A DNA stretch of 64,000 nucleotides from Butyrivibrio hungatei (GTDB taxonomy: Bacteria > Bacillota > Clostridia > Lachnospirales > Lachnospiraceae): contig NZ_FMUR01000006.1 of NCBI RefSeq assembly GCF_900101605.1, positions 174,777 through 238,776 of the forward strand, read 5' to 3'. The translations under genes and the position numbers were made by a program. The notes under the pieces are model-generated. The model was not told where the DNA came from, did no database searches, and saw only the letters and a program-made list of their open reading frames with translations. This document shows, piece by piece, positions 1-10,419 of the stretch; position 1 is the stretch's first letter; the number at the start of each line of letters is the position of its first letter.

Positions 1-487
1 CCTCATCGGTTTCTTTCTCCCATGAAGGGATAATAAGAACATCATCTATATAAAACTTATGAAAATACTGCTTCCAGTTGTTTATCCAGTCAATATCTTC
101 CGTTACATCAACAGAAACTGTCCCGTCGCCTATATCTGTAAAAGCTTTGAGTTCGGCAAGCTTTTCTTTTATCTGTGAAAGCATTTCATCAGGAGTTCTC
201 TTAACCGTGGCATATTCACCGTTATCATCCGGATACTCGACCGTCAGCATGTTATTATCATCGATTTCCAAAAAGAAATTGAGATAAGCGACGCCTTCTT
301 CTATTCCTGTCTCTGTATTATCAGGCTCAAGCTCGGGCGCATCAATAAACATCTGCTCTTTATCGGAAGCTGTCAACGGCGCATTATCTTCAATCTGCGC
401 ACCTTCAAGCCCTATATCTTCCAGGTAACTTATTATGATATCTTCCGCCTCTTCGTTTGTACGAACTCTAAAACGCATCCATTTCAT
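1..487 (-). CDS. prmA: Ribosomal protein L11 methyltransferase, N-terminal part (cut by window edge)
   Basis: Reading leftward from an ATG at 487 gives 162 codons with no stop before the window edge, starting MKWMRFRVRTNEEAEDI. This opening, followed by LEDIGLEGAQIED and an acidic stretch, is the N-terminal substrate-binding domain of PrmA, which trimethylates ribosomal protein L11 using S-adenosylmethionine. The methyltransferase domain lies outside the window, so the catalytic part cannot be checked. An AGGTG ribosome site lies 8 bases before the ATG. Its place after dnaJ is the usual order in Firmicutes heat-shock operons, but a terminator at 691-725 and a 279-base gap suggest partial uncoupling. 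Confidence 0.88.
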   Translation of the reverse strand, partial: MKWMRFRVRTNEEAEDIIISYLEDIGLEGAQIEDNAPLTASDKEQMFIDAPELEPDNTETGIEEGVAYLNFFLEIDDNNMLTVEYPDDNGEYATVKRTPDEMLSQIKEKLAELKAFTDIGDGTVSVDVTEDIDWINNWKQYFHKFYIDDVLIIPSWEKETDE

Positions 488-625
488 ATCTTTTCACCTA
501 TATATAATTGTAAATATTTTGTGATATACGAATTGCTTCATGGCATACGCCATTCTCGCAATTCTACAGAAATTCGGAAAACGCTAATTTACTTCGTAAA
601 TTGCTATTTCCTCATTTCTGTTCGG

Positions 626-680
626 GTCATAAAGTCGAAATGCTACTCATGCAAGCATGCACGCATTTCCGACTTATGAC
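626..680. repeat. Long imperfect inverted repeat in the dnaJ-prmA gap
   Basis: Arms at 626-643 and 663-680 (GTCATAAAGTCGAAATGC against the complement of GCATTTCCGACTTATGAC) pair over about 17 positions with one bulge and one mismatch. Smaller palindromes lie to the left: AATTTAC-TTC-GTAAATT near 585-601 and a stem around ATGGC/GCCAT near 540-553. The whole 488-690 stretch therefore folds as a chain of hairpins. It holds no convincing gene. It may be a dispersed intergenic repeat or an mRNA stability element for prmA; only the pairing is seen, the role is unknown. Confidence 0.6.
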
Positions 681-690
681 TCCTATATCA

Positions 691-725
691 CAAAAACTTC
701 CGTAGTCATTTCTAACTACGGAAGT
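691..725 (-). terminator. Intrinsic terminator after dnaJ
   Basis: Perfect 10-bp stem (696-705 with 716-725, core ACTTCCGTAG) and a 10-base loop. On the minus strand the stem is followed by TTTTTG. It lies 42 bases after the dnaJ stop and would end most heat-shock transcripts before prmA. Confidence 0.85.
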
Positions 726-766
726 ATACCACAAATCAATTCATAAGCAAAATTTATAAGTAAATT

Positions 767-1948
767 TTATTTCCAAAATGATTTCTTTTTCTTGCTGCCG
801 GGATTATCTCCTCCGGGATCTTTATCCTTGGAATCCATCATGCGCTCTGCTGCTGTAAGAGAGTCACCTGTGAGTTCATCAAATTTCTTAAGAATGTCTT
901 TTGCTTCTTTTGAAATTTTCTCGGGAACCTGCACAACAAGTGTTACATAGTGATCGCCGCGAACCGACTTATCTCTGAGCGAAGGAACGCCTTTTCCGCG
1001 AAGTCTCACTCTTGTATCCGTCTGAGTTCCGGCCTTCACATCATAAGCGACCTTACCGTCTACAGTATCGATAAGAACCGTTCCTCCGAGAGTTGCAACC
1101 GCAAATGATACCGGCACCATGGAATAAATGTCGTATCCCTCTCTCTGGAAGATAGGATGATCTGAGATGATAACTTCAACAAGAAGATCTCCTCTCGGGC
1201 CACCGTTTATTCCAGGCTCACCCTTATCACGGATTCGTACACTCTGTCCGTTATCTATACCTGCAGGGATCGTAACCTGAATCTTTTTCCTGCTTGCGAT
1301 ATATCCTGTTCCGTGGCAATCGGTACACTTATCCTTGATAACTTTACCTGTTCCGCCACATTCCGGACATGTCTGGACATTTCTTACAGTGCCAAAGAAT
1401 GACTGCTGTGTATATACAATCTGTCCTTTTCCTCCGCACTTAGGACATGTCTGTGCCGAAGTTCCGGGCTTAGCACCGGTTCCATGACATGTAGGGCAGG
1501 GGTCTTTTATCGTAAGATCAAGTTCTTTCTCGCAGCCAAATACAGCTTCGAGGAAAGTAATCCTTACGCTGGCACGCAGATTGGCTCCCTTAGAAGGGCC
1601 ACTTCTTGCGCCGCCACGTGACCTTCCGCCTCCGAAGAAATCTCCGAATATATCTCCGAATATGTCTCCGAAATCCGCACCGTTAAAATCAAATCCGCCA
1701 AATCCACCGGATCCGCCTTCAAAAGCAGCATGACCAAACTGATCGTACTGTCTCTTTTTCTCAGGATCGCTGAGTACGGCATATGCTTCGGAAGCTTCTT
1801 TAAACTTCTCTGCTGCAGATGCGTCTCCGGGATTCATGTCAGGATGATATTTTTTAGCAAGTACACGATATGCTTTTTTAATCTCATCATCAGAGGCACT
1901 CTTACTTACTCCGAGAACCTCATAGTAGTCACGCTTTTGCTCTGCCAT
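767..1948 (-). CDS. dnaJ: Chaperone DnaJ (Hsp40)
   Basis: Type I J-protein of 393 residues that stimulates the DnaK ATPase and delivers unfolded clients. Order: J domain with HPD at residues 35-37, a Gly/Phe-rich linker (about 75-115), four zinc-binding CxxCxGxG repeats ([32 protein letters not shown]), then the two C-terminal beta-sandwich domains. The start is ATG at 1948, with GAGGAG 8 bases upstream; a longer reading from a TTG at 1960 would place that ribosome site inside the gene. The last 20 residues are Lys- and Gly-rich. It is the fourth gene of the hrcA operon, 101 bases after dnaK. Confidence 0.97.
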   Translation of the reverse strand: MAEQKRDYYEVLGVSKSASDDEIKKAYRVLAKKYHPDMNPGDASAAEKFKEASEAYAVLSDPEKKRQYDQFGHAAFEGGSGGFGGFDFNGADFGDIFGDIFGDFFGGGRSRGGARSGPSKGANLRASVRITFLEAVFGCEKELDLTIKDPCPTCHGTGAKPGTSAQTCPKCGGKGQIVYTQQSFFGTVRNVQTCPECGGTGKVIKDKCTDCHGTGYIASRKKIQVTIPAGIDNGQSVRIRDKGEPGINGGPRGDLLVEVIISDHPIFQREGYDIYSMVPVSFAVATLGGTVLIDTVDGKVAYDVKAGTQTDTRVRLRGKGVPSLRDKSVRGDHYVTLVVQVPEKISKEAKDILKKFDELTGDSLTAAERMMDSKDKDPGGDNPGSKKKKSFWK

Positions 1949-2049
1949 AACACTCCTCAAATATCATCAAATTTTCTCTCTGTTTCAAAATGCTCCGAAT
2001 AGCCAGGCGATTATTCGTCTGGCTATCAGAATCTTTATCGTAAAACTAA

Positions 2050-3960
<1,911 letters not shown>

Positions 3961-4011
3961 TTATTTACGTATTGATATACAGTGATATTGATTTGTCTTT
4001 TTCTATACCAC

Positions 4012-4701
4012 TCACTGGGTAACACCAACCATGCTGTGTCTGAGCACGGTGTCGTGGAACATATATCCCTTTTGAAGTTCCTGTGCAACAATTCCGGATT
4101 CATATTCCTCGCTCTCCACCTGCATAACCGCATTGTGGAAGTTGGGATCGAATTCTTTACCCACAGCTTCAATCGGGGTTACTCCAAGATCTTCCATCTG
4201 CTTCATAAGCTGCTTATAGATCTTGTTCATACCGTCTGCAAAAGCTCCGTCTTTTTCCGCTTCGGGAACTGCCTGAAGCCCTCGCTCAAAATTATCTATT
4301 ACAGGGAGAAGCTTCTCGAGAATGCTTCCCTGGCCCTGCTCAAACATCTGGGCTTTTTCTTTGTCAGTTCTTTTTCTGAAATTATCAAACTCAGCAACCT
4401 GTCTTATAAGTCTGTCATTGAGTTCATCAATTTTTTCTTTGAGAGGGTCCTTTTTTTCTTTTTTATTAAAAAGACCTTTCTTCTTATCTCCTGATTCTTC
4501 TTCGGAAGTTTCTTCATTCTCTTCCGCGGAAGCTTCCTCTTCAGAAATTTCTGCCTCGGCTTCGGCTTTTTCAGCAGCCTCCTTATTCTCCTTGGCTTCC
4601 TCTTCAAGCTCTTCCATGATCTCTTCGAGAACTTCCTTCTCCTGCTCGTTTACTTCCTTAGCAGGTTTATCGTGAACTTTTTTCTTATCTGTACTGCTCA
4701 A
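4012..4701 (-). CDS. grpE: Nucleotide exchange factor GrpE
   Basis: Co-chaperone of 229 residues that releases ADP from DnaK. The first ~85 residues are an extremely Glu/Lys-rich low-complexity segment, longer than in many GrpE proteins; the family core begins near LIRQVAEFDNFRKRTDKEK (coiled-coil dimer helix) and ends with a beta domain containing FDPNFHNAVMQVE and GYMFHDTVLRHSMVGV. Start codon is TTG at 4701, with GAGGAGG 10 bases upstream; no ATG fits. It lies 81 bases before dnaK and 50 bases after hrcA. Confidence 0.97.
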   Translation of the reverse strand: MSSTDKKKVHDKPAKEVNEQEKEVLEEIMEELEEEAKENKEAAEKAEAEAEISEEEASAEENEETSEEESGDKKKGLFNKKEKKDPLKEKIDELNDRLIRQVAEFDNFRKRTDKEKAQMFEQGQGSILEKLLPVIDNFERGLQAVPEAEKDGAFADGMNKIYKQLMKQMEDLGVTPIEAVGKEFDPNFHNAVMQVESEEYESGIVAQELQKGYMFHDTVLRHSMVGVTQ

Positions 4702-4751
4702 TTTAACTTTGCCTCCTCACTCGGTACATCCGTCATCTTACTGACTATGCA

Positions 4752-5786
4752 CTAGCTCTTTTTCTTATACAGCTCATCAAGAGCGTATCTCATATTCTTA
4801 AGAGTCGAAATAACTTTGTCATAGTCCATTCTCTTGGGACCGATTATTCCGACTGTACCTTTCATTCCGTCACCAAGTTCATAAGTTGCGGTTACAACAC
4901 TGCAATCCTTCATTGCCTGAACCGGAGTTTCATTTCCGATATAAACCTGGATTCCTGTCTCTTCCGCGTCGGCAGAAAGAGTATTTTCAACGATGTTGTT
5001 AAGATCCTTGCCATCTTCAAACGTACTGATAAGTTCGCTTGCTTTGGCGCTGTCTGTAAGCTCGGGATACTTAAAAATGTTCATCGTTCCGCTTGTATAT
5101 ATCTGAAGGTCATCGTCAGCCGTGATAGACTCTGCCGCAGCATCAATGACGTTTCCTATAATCTCACTGTGTATGCCGGCTTCCTGTTTGACAGAAGCTA
5201 TAAGTCCGAGGTTAATGTCCTCAACCGCAAGCCCGTCCAACCTTGTATTCAGCAAAATGTTGAGCTTCAACATCGTGGCGTCATCAAGCATTTCCTCGAC
5301 ATTTATGATCTTGTTCTTAATGACATTGCCTTCTATCACAATGGTCGCAAGAAGATGTTCTTCGTCGACCTTAGATATCTGTATAAATTTAAGTTTGTTC
5401 TTTCTGATCTGAGGTGCCGAGATCATTGTTGCATAATTGGTATCAACTGCCAGCGTCTTGGCAACCTTCTTAAGGAGTGTCTCAAGCTTCTCTTCTTTAT
5501 CAAGAAGCATCTCCTTCATATTCTCCACTTCCTGCTCTTTATCGCGAAGCATCTCATCAACGTATACGCGATAACCCTGATCTGAAGGAATACGCCCCGC
5601 CGAAGTATGCGGCTGAATGATGAGCCCCATCTCTTCAAGATCCGCCATCTCATTTCTAATCGTTGCCGAGCTGAGATTAAGATCCGTGTACTTGGATATT
5701 GTGCGGCTTCCCACAGGTTCGCCCGTCTCGAGGTAGTTTCTGACTATCGCATGAAGTATTTTTCTTTTTCTATCGTCTAATTCCAA
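4752..5786 (-). CDS. hrcA: Heat-inducible transcription repressor HrcA
   Basis: Repressor of class I heat-shock genes, about 344 residues, binding the CIRCE operator as a dimer. The N-terminal winged helix (ELDDRKRKILHAIVRNYLETGEPVGSRT) and the motif SSATIRNEMADLEEMG are characteristic; the rest is the GAF-like and dimerisation part. A frame runs up to a GTG at 5795, but AGGAAGG touches that codon; the TTG at 5786 has the site 8 bases away and yields the usual family N-terminus, so it is preferred. The gene lies directly behind CIRCE, which makes the operon self-repressed. Confidence 0.96.
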   Translation of the reverse strand: MELDDRKRKILHAIVRNYLETGEPVGSRTISKYTDLNLSSATIRNEMADLEEMGLIIQPHTSAGRIPSDQGYRVYVDEMLRDKEQEVENMKEMLLDKEEKLETLLKKVAKTLAVDTNYATMISAPQIRKNKLKFIQISKVDEEHLLATIVIEGNVIKNKIINVEEMLDDATMLKLNILLNTRLDGLAVEDINLGLIASVKQEAGIHSEIIGNVIDAAAESITADDDLQIYTSGTMNIFKYPELTDSAKASELISTFEDGKDLNNIVENTLSADAEETGIQVYIGNETPVQAMKDCSVVTATYELGDGMKGTVGIIGPKRMDYDKVISTLKNMRYALDELYKKKS

Positions 5787-5850
5787 AGTGTCCACCTTCC
5801 TATGTATTCACCGGTTAAATTCATTGGACGGTAACTTGTTTTTTTGAGTG

Positions 5851-5877
5851 TTAGCACTCACTCAACTTGAGTGCTAA
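5851..5877. promoter_or_regulatory. CIRCE operator (HrcA binding site)
   Basis: TTAGCACTC at 5851-5859, nine spacer bases, GAGTGCTAA at 5869-5877. This matches the CIRCE consensus without a mismatch. It lies between the hrcA promoter and start codon, so HrcA bound here would block the whole operon until heat or unfolded protein inactivates it. Confidence 0.98.
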
Positions 5878-5892
5878 CATCTTCTGTATCAT

Positions 5893-5921
5893 AAATTATC
5901 ACTCCGGACCATTAATGTCAA
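5893..5921 (-). promoter_or_regulatory. Sigma-A promoter of the hrcA operon
   Basis: On the minus strand: TTGACA (5916-5921), 17 bases, TAATTT (5893-5898). The -35 is a full consensus match. The start of transcription would fall just before or in CIRCE. Confidence 0.88.
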
Positions 5922-6014
5922 CATACCTTTTCTAAAAAGTATATAAAGTGGTGGCTTTCATTACGACTGTGCATAAGGTATATATATGAAAATGCTTGTG
6001 TTCGGCTGCGGTGT

Positions 6015-6104
6015 GATTTTCTAAAATATAAAGAAGAGGGAGATGCCTCATTTCGACGTTGCTCAGAACAATCGGCATCTCCCTCTTCTTTTATTTTGAA
6101 AATC
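6015..6104. terminator. Long hairpin between the ABC exporter operon and hrcA promoter
   Basis: Perfect 17-bp arms at 6031-6047 and 6074-6090 (AAGAAGAGGGAGATGCC) around a 26-base loop. With one or two bulges the pairing extends to 6015 and 6104, about 31 bp in all. On either strand it is followed by a T-rich run, so it can act as the terminator of the leftward exporter operon. The stem and loop are larger than a plain terminator. The rest of 5922-6257 shows no gene. Confidence 0.65.
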
Positions 6105-6257
6105 ATCATCCTCGTCCAAGAACTGCGCATTTCCATATATATACCTTTTAGCCCGGACGATTATGAGAAGCCGGCACTAAACTATGTGTGCCAACCACTA
6201 AGTTCTCAATAGTTGCGGTTTTCTGAGTATTATTGATATATACTTTTTAAAGCCGCA

Positions 6258-6968
6258 TTAGACCATGCTTTCCAAAAGGGGTGGAATTTCCTTAATTTTC
6301 TTTTTTATAAGGAATTCACTTAGAGTAAATAGGATTATCATGTAGGTTATGGCAAGATGACTAAGTCCTCTGTAAAAAAGAGCATGTTCAAATCCATACC
6401 AGGGGTTGAGCCAGGAAATTCCCAGCGGGTTAAGGAGGCTTGCAAAAACTGTTGCAATGACAGATATCATCATTGCTAAAAGTCTGCTTTTGAAACACAC
6501 GATAAGAATGGCAACAACGTTTATCAGGGTGTGGATATTTATAATAGTAAGAGCAATCCAGTTCCATTCTTTAAAAAATATATCCACAGTATTTCCGCCT
6601 TTTAGGGCAACAAATATCATGGTTATCGCAGTTGCCAATATGAAATAAAAAAGATTTATAAGTCTGACAGTCAAAAGTTTCATCGAATAGATTTTTATTA
6701 TTGAAATATTACTGAAATAAGAATTTGCGATTCCACAATTTGTCTCTTCTATAGAGAAGCTCTCCGAAACCACAACTGATATAAATATAGGGAAAATAAG
6801 GGTTGAAAAAAGATTCAGTGCAGTAACATGAATGATATCGCATGTTATTTCTTTTACCATGAGCCCCAAATATCCCTGAAACAAAACAGACAAGATTGTC
6901 AGAACAGCTCCGATTACGAATATCCCGGAACCTTTAATTTTTCTTAGTTCAAATCTTAAATAATCCAT
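6258..6968 (-). CDS. ABC-2 type transporter permease
   Basis: Membrane protein of 236 residues with about six hydrophobic segments (near 14-33, 45-66, 103-122, 137-158, 163-182, 205-222). The start MDYLRFELRKIKGSG is the amphipathic opening usual in permeases of the bacitracin/lantibiotic-exporter class. It is the last gene of a leftward operon, 8 bases after another permease, and TAGGAGG precedes the ATG. With its sister it should form the channel energised by the ATPase at 7687-8601. The substrate cannot be read from sequence; an antimicrobial peptide or cell-wall-related molecule is a guess by family. Confidence 0.83.
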   Translation of the reverse strand: MDYLRFELRKIKGSGIFVIGAVLTILSVLFQGYLGLMVKEITCDIIHVTALNLFSTLIFPIFISVVVSESFSIEETNCGIANSYFSNISIIKIYSMKLLTVRLINLFYFILATAITMIFVALKGGNTVDIFFKEWNWIALTIINIHTLINVVAILIVCFKSRLLAMMISVIATVFASLLNPLGISWLNPWYGFEHALFYRGLSHLAITYMIILFTLSEFLIKKKIKEIPPLLESMV

Positions 6969-6976
6969 GTTCCCTC

Positions 6977-7702
6977 CTATGAGTAGAACTTTTTCCCGCT
7001 TATATATACAAAAGAAGCGCCGATTGCAATATTCAGTAATGCGGCTGTAGCAAGGAACTTTGCATTATATATATTTCCGGATTCAAATGCGTACGTTCCG
7101 GCAACCGTTCCGATGTAATTTGCAACATGTACGATTTCTCTGATCGGTCCGAGAATGTAGACAAGCAGAAGTCCTGACACAACGGCTATGGGGAAATTTT
7201 TGACATATAGTTGAATACAGTATTGAAGTATATAACAGAATGCATTTATGAAAAAAGCTATGATCAGAACACTTCCAAGCATTCTGAAATCTATATCTGC
7301 GCGAATTAAGAGCTTTGAAATCGGAATGTATAAAACAATAGAAAAAAGTATGTATATGCTCTGATACAGCATAAATACGATGAATTTGGCCACAACAAGT
7401 TTCTTGCCGTCAAACAGTTTTGTCATCAGAAGATTCCAAGTATCATTTATATATTCTTTTGTCAAAATCATGTATCCGACAAACATCGCGCAAAAGAGCC
7501 CAACAAGCGTATTTATACCGATGAAAAAATATAGATTCACTCCGTTTTTTCCGTATAATGCAAGTACATCCCCGTTAGTCACATCAAACTTGCATAAGAC
7601 CGCTACAATCAAGTTACATAACACCGCAAAGCCGGTTATCACATATGGCACGCACTTGTCAGCCTGTATCTTTTTTATTTCTTCTCTTATAAGACACTGC
7701 AT
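6977..7702 (-). CDS. ABC-2 type transporter permease
   Basis: Membrane protein of 241 residues with about six transmembrane segments and an N-terminal MQCLIREEIKKIQADK helix facing the cytoplasm. It contains the EYINDTWNLLMTK stretch seen between helices 2 and 3 in ABC-2 permeases. The start overlaps the last 16 bases of the ATPase gene, indicating translational coupling. It probably pairs with the next permease (6258-6968) as a heterodimer. Confidence 0.83.
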   Translation of the reverse strand: MQCLIREEIKKIQADKCVPYVITGFAVLCNLIVAVLCKFDVTNGDVLALYGKNGVNLYFFIGINTLVGLFCAMFVGYMILTKEYINDTWNLLMTKLFDGKKLVVAKFIVFMLYQSIYILFSIVLYIPISKLLIRADIDFRMLGSVLIIAFFINAFCYILQYCIQLYVKNFPIAVVSGLLLVYILGPIREIVHVANYIGTVAGTYAFESGNIYNAKFLATAALLNIAIGASFVYISGKKFYS

Positions 7703-8601
7703 ACGCCACCTCTTTCTTTTCCGGTAAGCGCCAGATATATGTTTTCAAGGCTGTTGTTTGGCGACACCTCATATACTTCAACATTTGCATCAATAAGAAG
7801 TTTTAACAATGCAGGTATTTTTTCTTTTGCCATCTCCATAAAGAATGCATCATTTTTTCTTACATATGTCAGTCCAATCTTGCCAAAAAGCTTCGCTGCT
7901 TTTTCAGAATCATTTGTCCTTATACAATATTCCAGTCCTTCAGTTTCATATAGTTCATCAACGCTTCCTTCAAATATCTTTTTACCTCTATCGATAATGC
8001 ATATTCTATCTGAAAGCTTCTCAATCTCTGCAATATTGTGGCTCGAGATAAAAATCGTACATCCGCTTTGATGCGCCAAATCTCCCAGCATCTCTCTAAT
8101 CTCAAATATTCCTTTGGGGTCGAGCCCGTTAGTCGGCTCATCAAGAATAAGTACCTTGGGATTATTCAGAAAGGAAATGGCAAGCCCAAGTCTTTGCTTC
8201 ATTCCAAAAGAAAACTTAGAAACTTTTTTGTCACCAACAGCGTCAAGCCCAACAAGCTTAAGAACTCTGTCCGCCTCTTCAACAGGTTTCCCAAGTATTC
8301 GCTGAAGATATGCAAGATTTTCTCTTGCCGTCAGATTGGGATAGTAATTGGGTTTACTGATAAACACGCCTACATCCTGCATTATACTGCTATCCAGATG
8401 TTTCATTTCTTTTCCGTTGTATCTGACGACGCCCGAATCAGGCTTTAACAGTCCTACCATCATTTTCATGGTCGTCGTTTTTCCGGCGCCGTTTGCGCCT
8501 ATGAAACCATATATCTTACCTGCCGGAATCTTAAGAAACAAATTTTTTACCGCGATTTGATCTCCAAATCTTTTAGTTAGGTTCTCTATAGTGATTTCCA
8601 T
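7687..8601 (-). CDS. ABC transporter ATP-binding protein (BcrA-like)
   Basis: ATPase of 304 residues: Walker A GANGAGKT at 35-42, signature FSFGMKQRLG near 132, Walker B LILDEPTNGLDP near 150, and the switch His in SSHN near 185. The C-terminal ~85 residues follow the BcrA/DrrA class of drug or bacteriocin-immunity exporters. AAAGGA precedes the ATG. It lies 11 bases after the YozG-like regulator gene, so regulator, ATPase and two permeases form one transcription unit. Confidence 0.94.
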   Translation of the reverse strand: MEITIENLTKRFGDQIAVKNLFLKIPAGKIYGFIGANGAGKTTTMKMMVGLLKPDSGVVRYNGKEMKHLDSSIMQDVGVFISKPNYYPNLTARENLAYLQRILGKPVEEADRVLKLVGLDAVGDKKVSKFSFGMKQRLGLAISFLNNPKVLILDEPTNGLDPKGIFEIREMLGDLAHQSGCTIFISSHNIAEIEKLSDRICIIDRGKKIFEGSVDELYETEGLEYCIRTNDSEKAAKLFGKIGLTYVRKNDAFFMEMAKEKIPALLKLLIDANVEVYEVSPNNSLENIYLALTGKERGGVCSVL

Positions 8602-8612
8602 ATTTTTCCTTT

Positions 8613-8843
8613 TTATTCTTTGCTATCCTGCACCGCGTCGGGATCATATTCAAGTATATCCCCCGGCTGGCAATTAAGTGCTTCACATATTGCTTCAAGT
8701 GTAGAAAACCTTACAGCACTGATCTTTCCTGTTTTTATCTTGGATAGATTTACATTTGATACGCCAACTTTTGCAGACAGTTCGTTCAGAGACATTTTTC
8801 TGTCAGCCATGACGCGGTCCAATCTAAGTATAATCTTGCCCAT
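8613..8843 (-). CDS. YozG-like helix-turn-helix regulator
   Basis: Small Cro/CI-type DNA-binding protein of 76 residues: MGKIILRLDRVMADRKMSLN, then SNVNLSKIKTGK recognition helix and FSTLEAICEALNCQPGDILEY. This is the compact regulator family typified by Bacillus YozG. A longer reading starts at a GTG at 8852, but the ribosome site AGGTGA covers that codon, so ATG 8843 is used. It sits between the DUF2975 gene and the ATPase, the usual partnership, and probably regulates this operon. Confidence 0.93.
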   Translation of the reverse strand: MGKIILRLDRVMADRKMSLNELSAKVGVSNVNLSKIKTGKISAVRFSTLEAICEALNCQPGDILEYDPDAVQDSKE

Positions 8844-8867
8844 AATGTTCACCTCATGATTCCGAAA

Positions 8868-9461
8868 TTATAAGGTTTCATCTGCTTCTTTCTGGAGAAC
8901 ATAACCGTAATCGAGGATACAATATATACTCCAGAACACTACTCCGGTAAGAACCGCAGGTCCAATGCCAACTGCAAGTGCCGTAAAAACGGTAATTATT
9001 ATAAATGCCGCCTTAAGTTTTTTCATAACTTCTTCACTGAAAGGCGAATCACTGTTTTCAACCACTTTAAACACATTCATTATCAAGATAAAAATACCGG
9101 CAACGACAGCAAGCACAACAGCTATAATAAAGCATCCTACACCAAGCCCCTCTGCAACCATTCCCTTATTGGCAAACACTCCCGTGAAACTCACAGAACC
9201 CAACGCAATCTGTATCCCCAAATTATCTAATTCAAAAAGTTCAGTCCCATCATCACCGCATATATGTGCAACTGTTTTTCCGTTAATATTTTCTACCACA
9301 GCATTTTTATTTATGTCGTCCCTATAAGCAAATATCAACACGCCTCCGACAAGCGCCGCCACAGCAACTACTGCCATCAATACACCCAACACATTCGCAA
9401 TTTTTCTTGTTGTATTACAACTCTTCTTTATATTTGCAAGCTTTACCTCATACTCTCTCAT
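8868..9461 (-). CDS. DUF2975-family membrane protein
   Basis: Membrane protein of 197 residues with four hydrophobic segments (about 21-46, 104-128, 150-166, 168-187) and an extracytoplasmic portion between the first two. The FSEEVMKKLKAAFIIITVFT stretch and its place directly before a YozG-like regulator identify the DUF2975 family, whose function is not established. It is probably the first gene of the five-gene operon. GGGAG lies 8 bases before the ATG. A role as sensor or modulator of the paired regulator is inference. Confidence 0.82.
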   Translation of the reverse strand: MREYEVKLANIKKSCNTTRKIANVLGVLMAVVAVAALVGGVLIFAYRDDINKNAVVENINGKTVAHICGDDGTELFELDNLGIQIALGSVSFTGVFANKGMVAEGLGVGCFIIAVVLAVVAGIFILIMNVFKVVENSDSPFSEEVMKKLKAAFIIITVFTALAVGIGPAVLTGVVFWSIYCILDYGYVLQKEADETL

Positions 9462-9612
9462 CTTTAGTCTCCCATCTGCGAATCCCTTGTCCGCACTAAA
9501 TCGTTGTTTTTAATCATTTTCGTTCCGGCACATCGCCGTGTCAGGTAGCCGCGTCCGGTCACCCTGCACTATTGCTACACTCGGTCAGCTCGGTTATGCC
9601 CCGTTCATGAGT

Positions 9613-9643
9613 ATAATATATCATCGCATTTTATACCCGTCAA
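9613..9643 (-). promoter_or_regulatory. Promoter of the DUF2975-YozG-ABC operon
   Basis: Minus strand TTGACG (9638-9643), 17 bases, TATATT (9615-9620); TATTAT at 9613-9618 is an alternative -10 with 19-base spacing. It is followed by an untranslated leader of about 150 bases (9462-9612) with no obvious riboswitch. Confidence 0.75.
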
Positions 9644-9736
9644 TAACTTTTTAATGTTAAACGATAATTATTTATCTAATTTGTTTTATTTTTTATCGAA
9701 AAGAGAGTCGAGGCCGAGTCGAGACGCTGAATAGAA

Positions 9737-9782
9737 GCTGAATAGAGCCGAGACGAGACGCTGAATAGAGCCGAGACGAGAC
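9737..9782. repeat. Tandem 23-bp repeat
   Basis: Two perfect abutting copies of a 23-bp unit (9737-9759 and 9760-9782; the unit begins GCTGAATAGAGCC and ends GAGACGAGAC). Degenerate partial copies flank them from about 9706 to 9815. The purine-rich strand bias (GAGAC, GAATAG) is unlike the surroundings. No credible gene lies between 9462 and 10419; this repeat and the palindromes at 9926-10023 are what that stretch holds. Confidence 0.85.
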
Positions 9783-9925
9783 GCCGGGAAGCGAGACAGG
9801 CTGAATAGCAAGACAAAACTGAGACAGACAGACGGATGGACACCACTCGGGAACTTTGAAACTCAGAGCTCGGAAACTCGGATTAAAACTCAAGAAAAGA
9901 TGCCTTTCGCTTGTCGTACTTGCAA

Positions 9926-10023
9926 GCATCGAAAAATTTGAAAACATTCGAAATTGATGCCATACGTCCGGATTTTACAGTCTGCACATCATCAAAAATC
10001 CGGAAATATACCATTTTCGATGC
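9926..10023. repeat. Nested inverted repeats
   Basis: Outer arms GCATCGAAAA (9926-9935) and TTTTCGATGC (10014-10023) enclose an inner perfect 10-bp pair TCCGGATTTT (9967-9976) / AAAATCCGGA (9995-10004). Further CGATGC or GCATC words recur at about 9950, 10053 and 10080. The pattern suggests a folded RNA or a decayed dispersed repeat; the function is unknown. Confidence 0.65.
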
Positions 10024-10321
10024 TTCAACCTCTTATTACATACTTATAAAGCATCAAAAATCATAGGTATCTATAATTTCGATGCCTTGCATAACGATCG
10101 CAAAATTGCAAAATATCCGGACTAATGCGAAGTATGCTTGCCCGATAGTGCGTATCTGAAAGCACAGACGTAGCGGGCTACGCCGAGGCTTCAATAAAAA
10201 AAGACAAAGACCACCTTCATATCCGAAAGCGTCTTTGCCTCTAAGCACTATAACATCACATTGTTTCTTTGTTTTCACTGCCACGTGGAATTTCCTATTA
10301 TATAAAGCTTTTCCTATGACA

Positions 10322-10363
10322 CAAAAAAGAAGCAACAACCGAATCTCTCCGATCATTGCTTCT
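10322..10363 (-). terminator. Terminator of the DUF6465 gene
   Basis: Minus-strand stem AGAAGCAA / TTGCTTCT (10356-10363 with 10328-10335), extended by weaker pairs, followed by TTTTTTGT. It lies about 55 bases after the stop codon of the gene at 10420-10935. Confidence 0.88.
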
Positions 10364-10419
10364 AACATTTTTATATCATATTTCTTTTTCATATTCCGGC
10401 AACTGCCACATGCATCGCA

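Noticed and set aside
4322..4675. Ser-rich frame opposite grpE
   Set aside because: It is the complement of the Glu/Lys-rich low-complexity segment of GrpE.
5918..6136. A 72-codon leftward frame
   Set aside because: It covers the long hairpin and runs into the hrcA promoter; no start signal.
9706..9815. CRISPR array
   Set aside because: Repeats abut with no unique spacers and no cas genes are near.
9693..9947. An 84-codon leftward frame
   Set aside because: It is the translation of the tandem repeat block; composition is repeat-driven and there is no ribosome site.
10054..10392. A 112-codon leftward frame
   Set aside because: Its first codons are the terminator hairpin of the DUF6465 gene and its T-tract; no ribosome site and no family resemblance.
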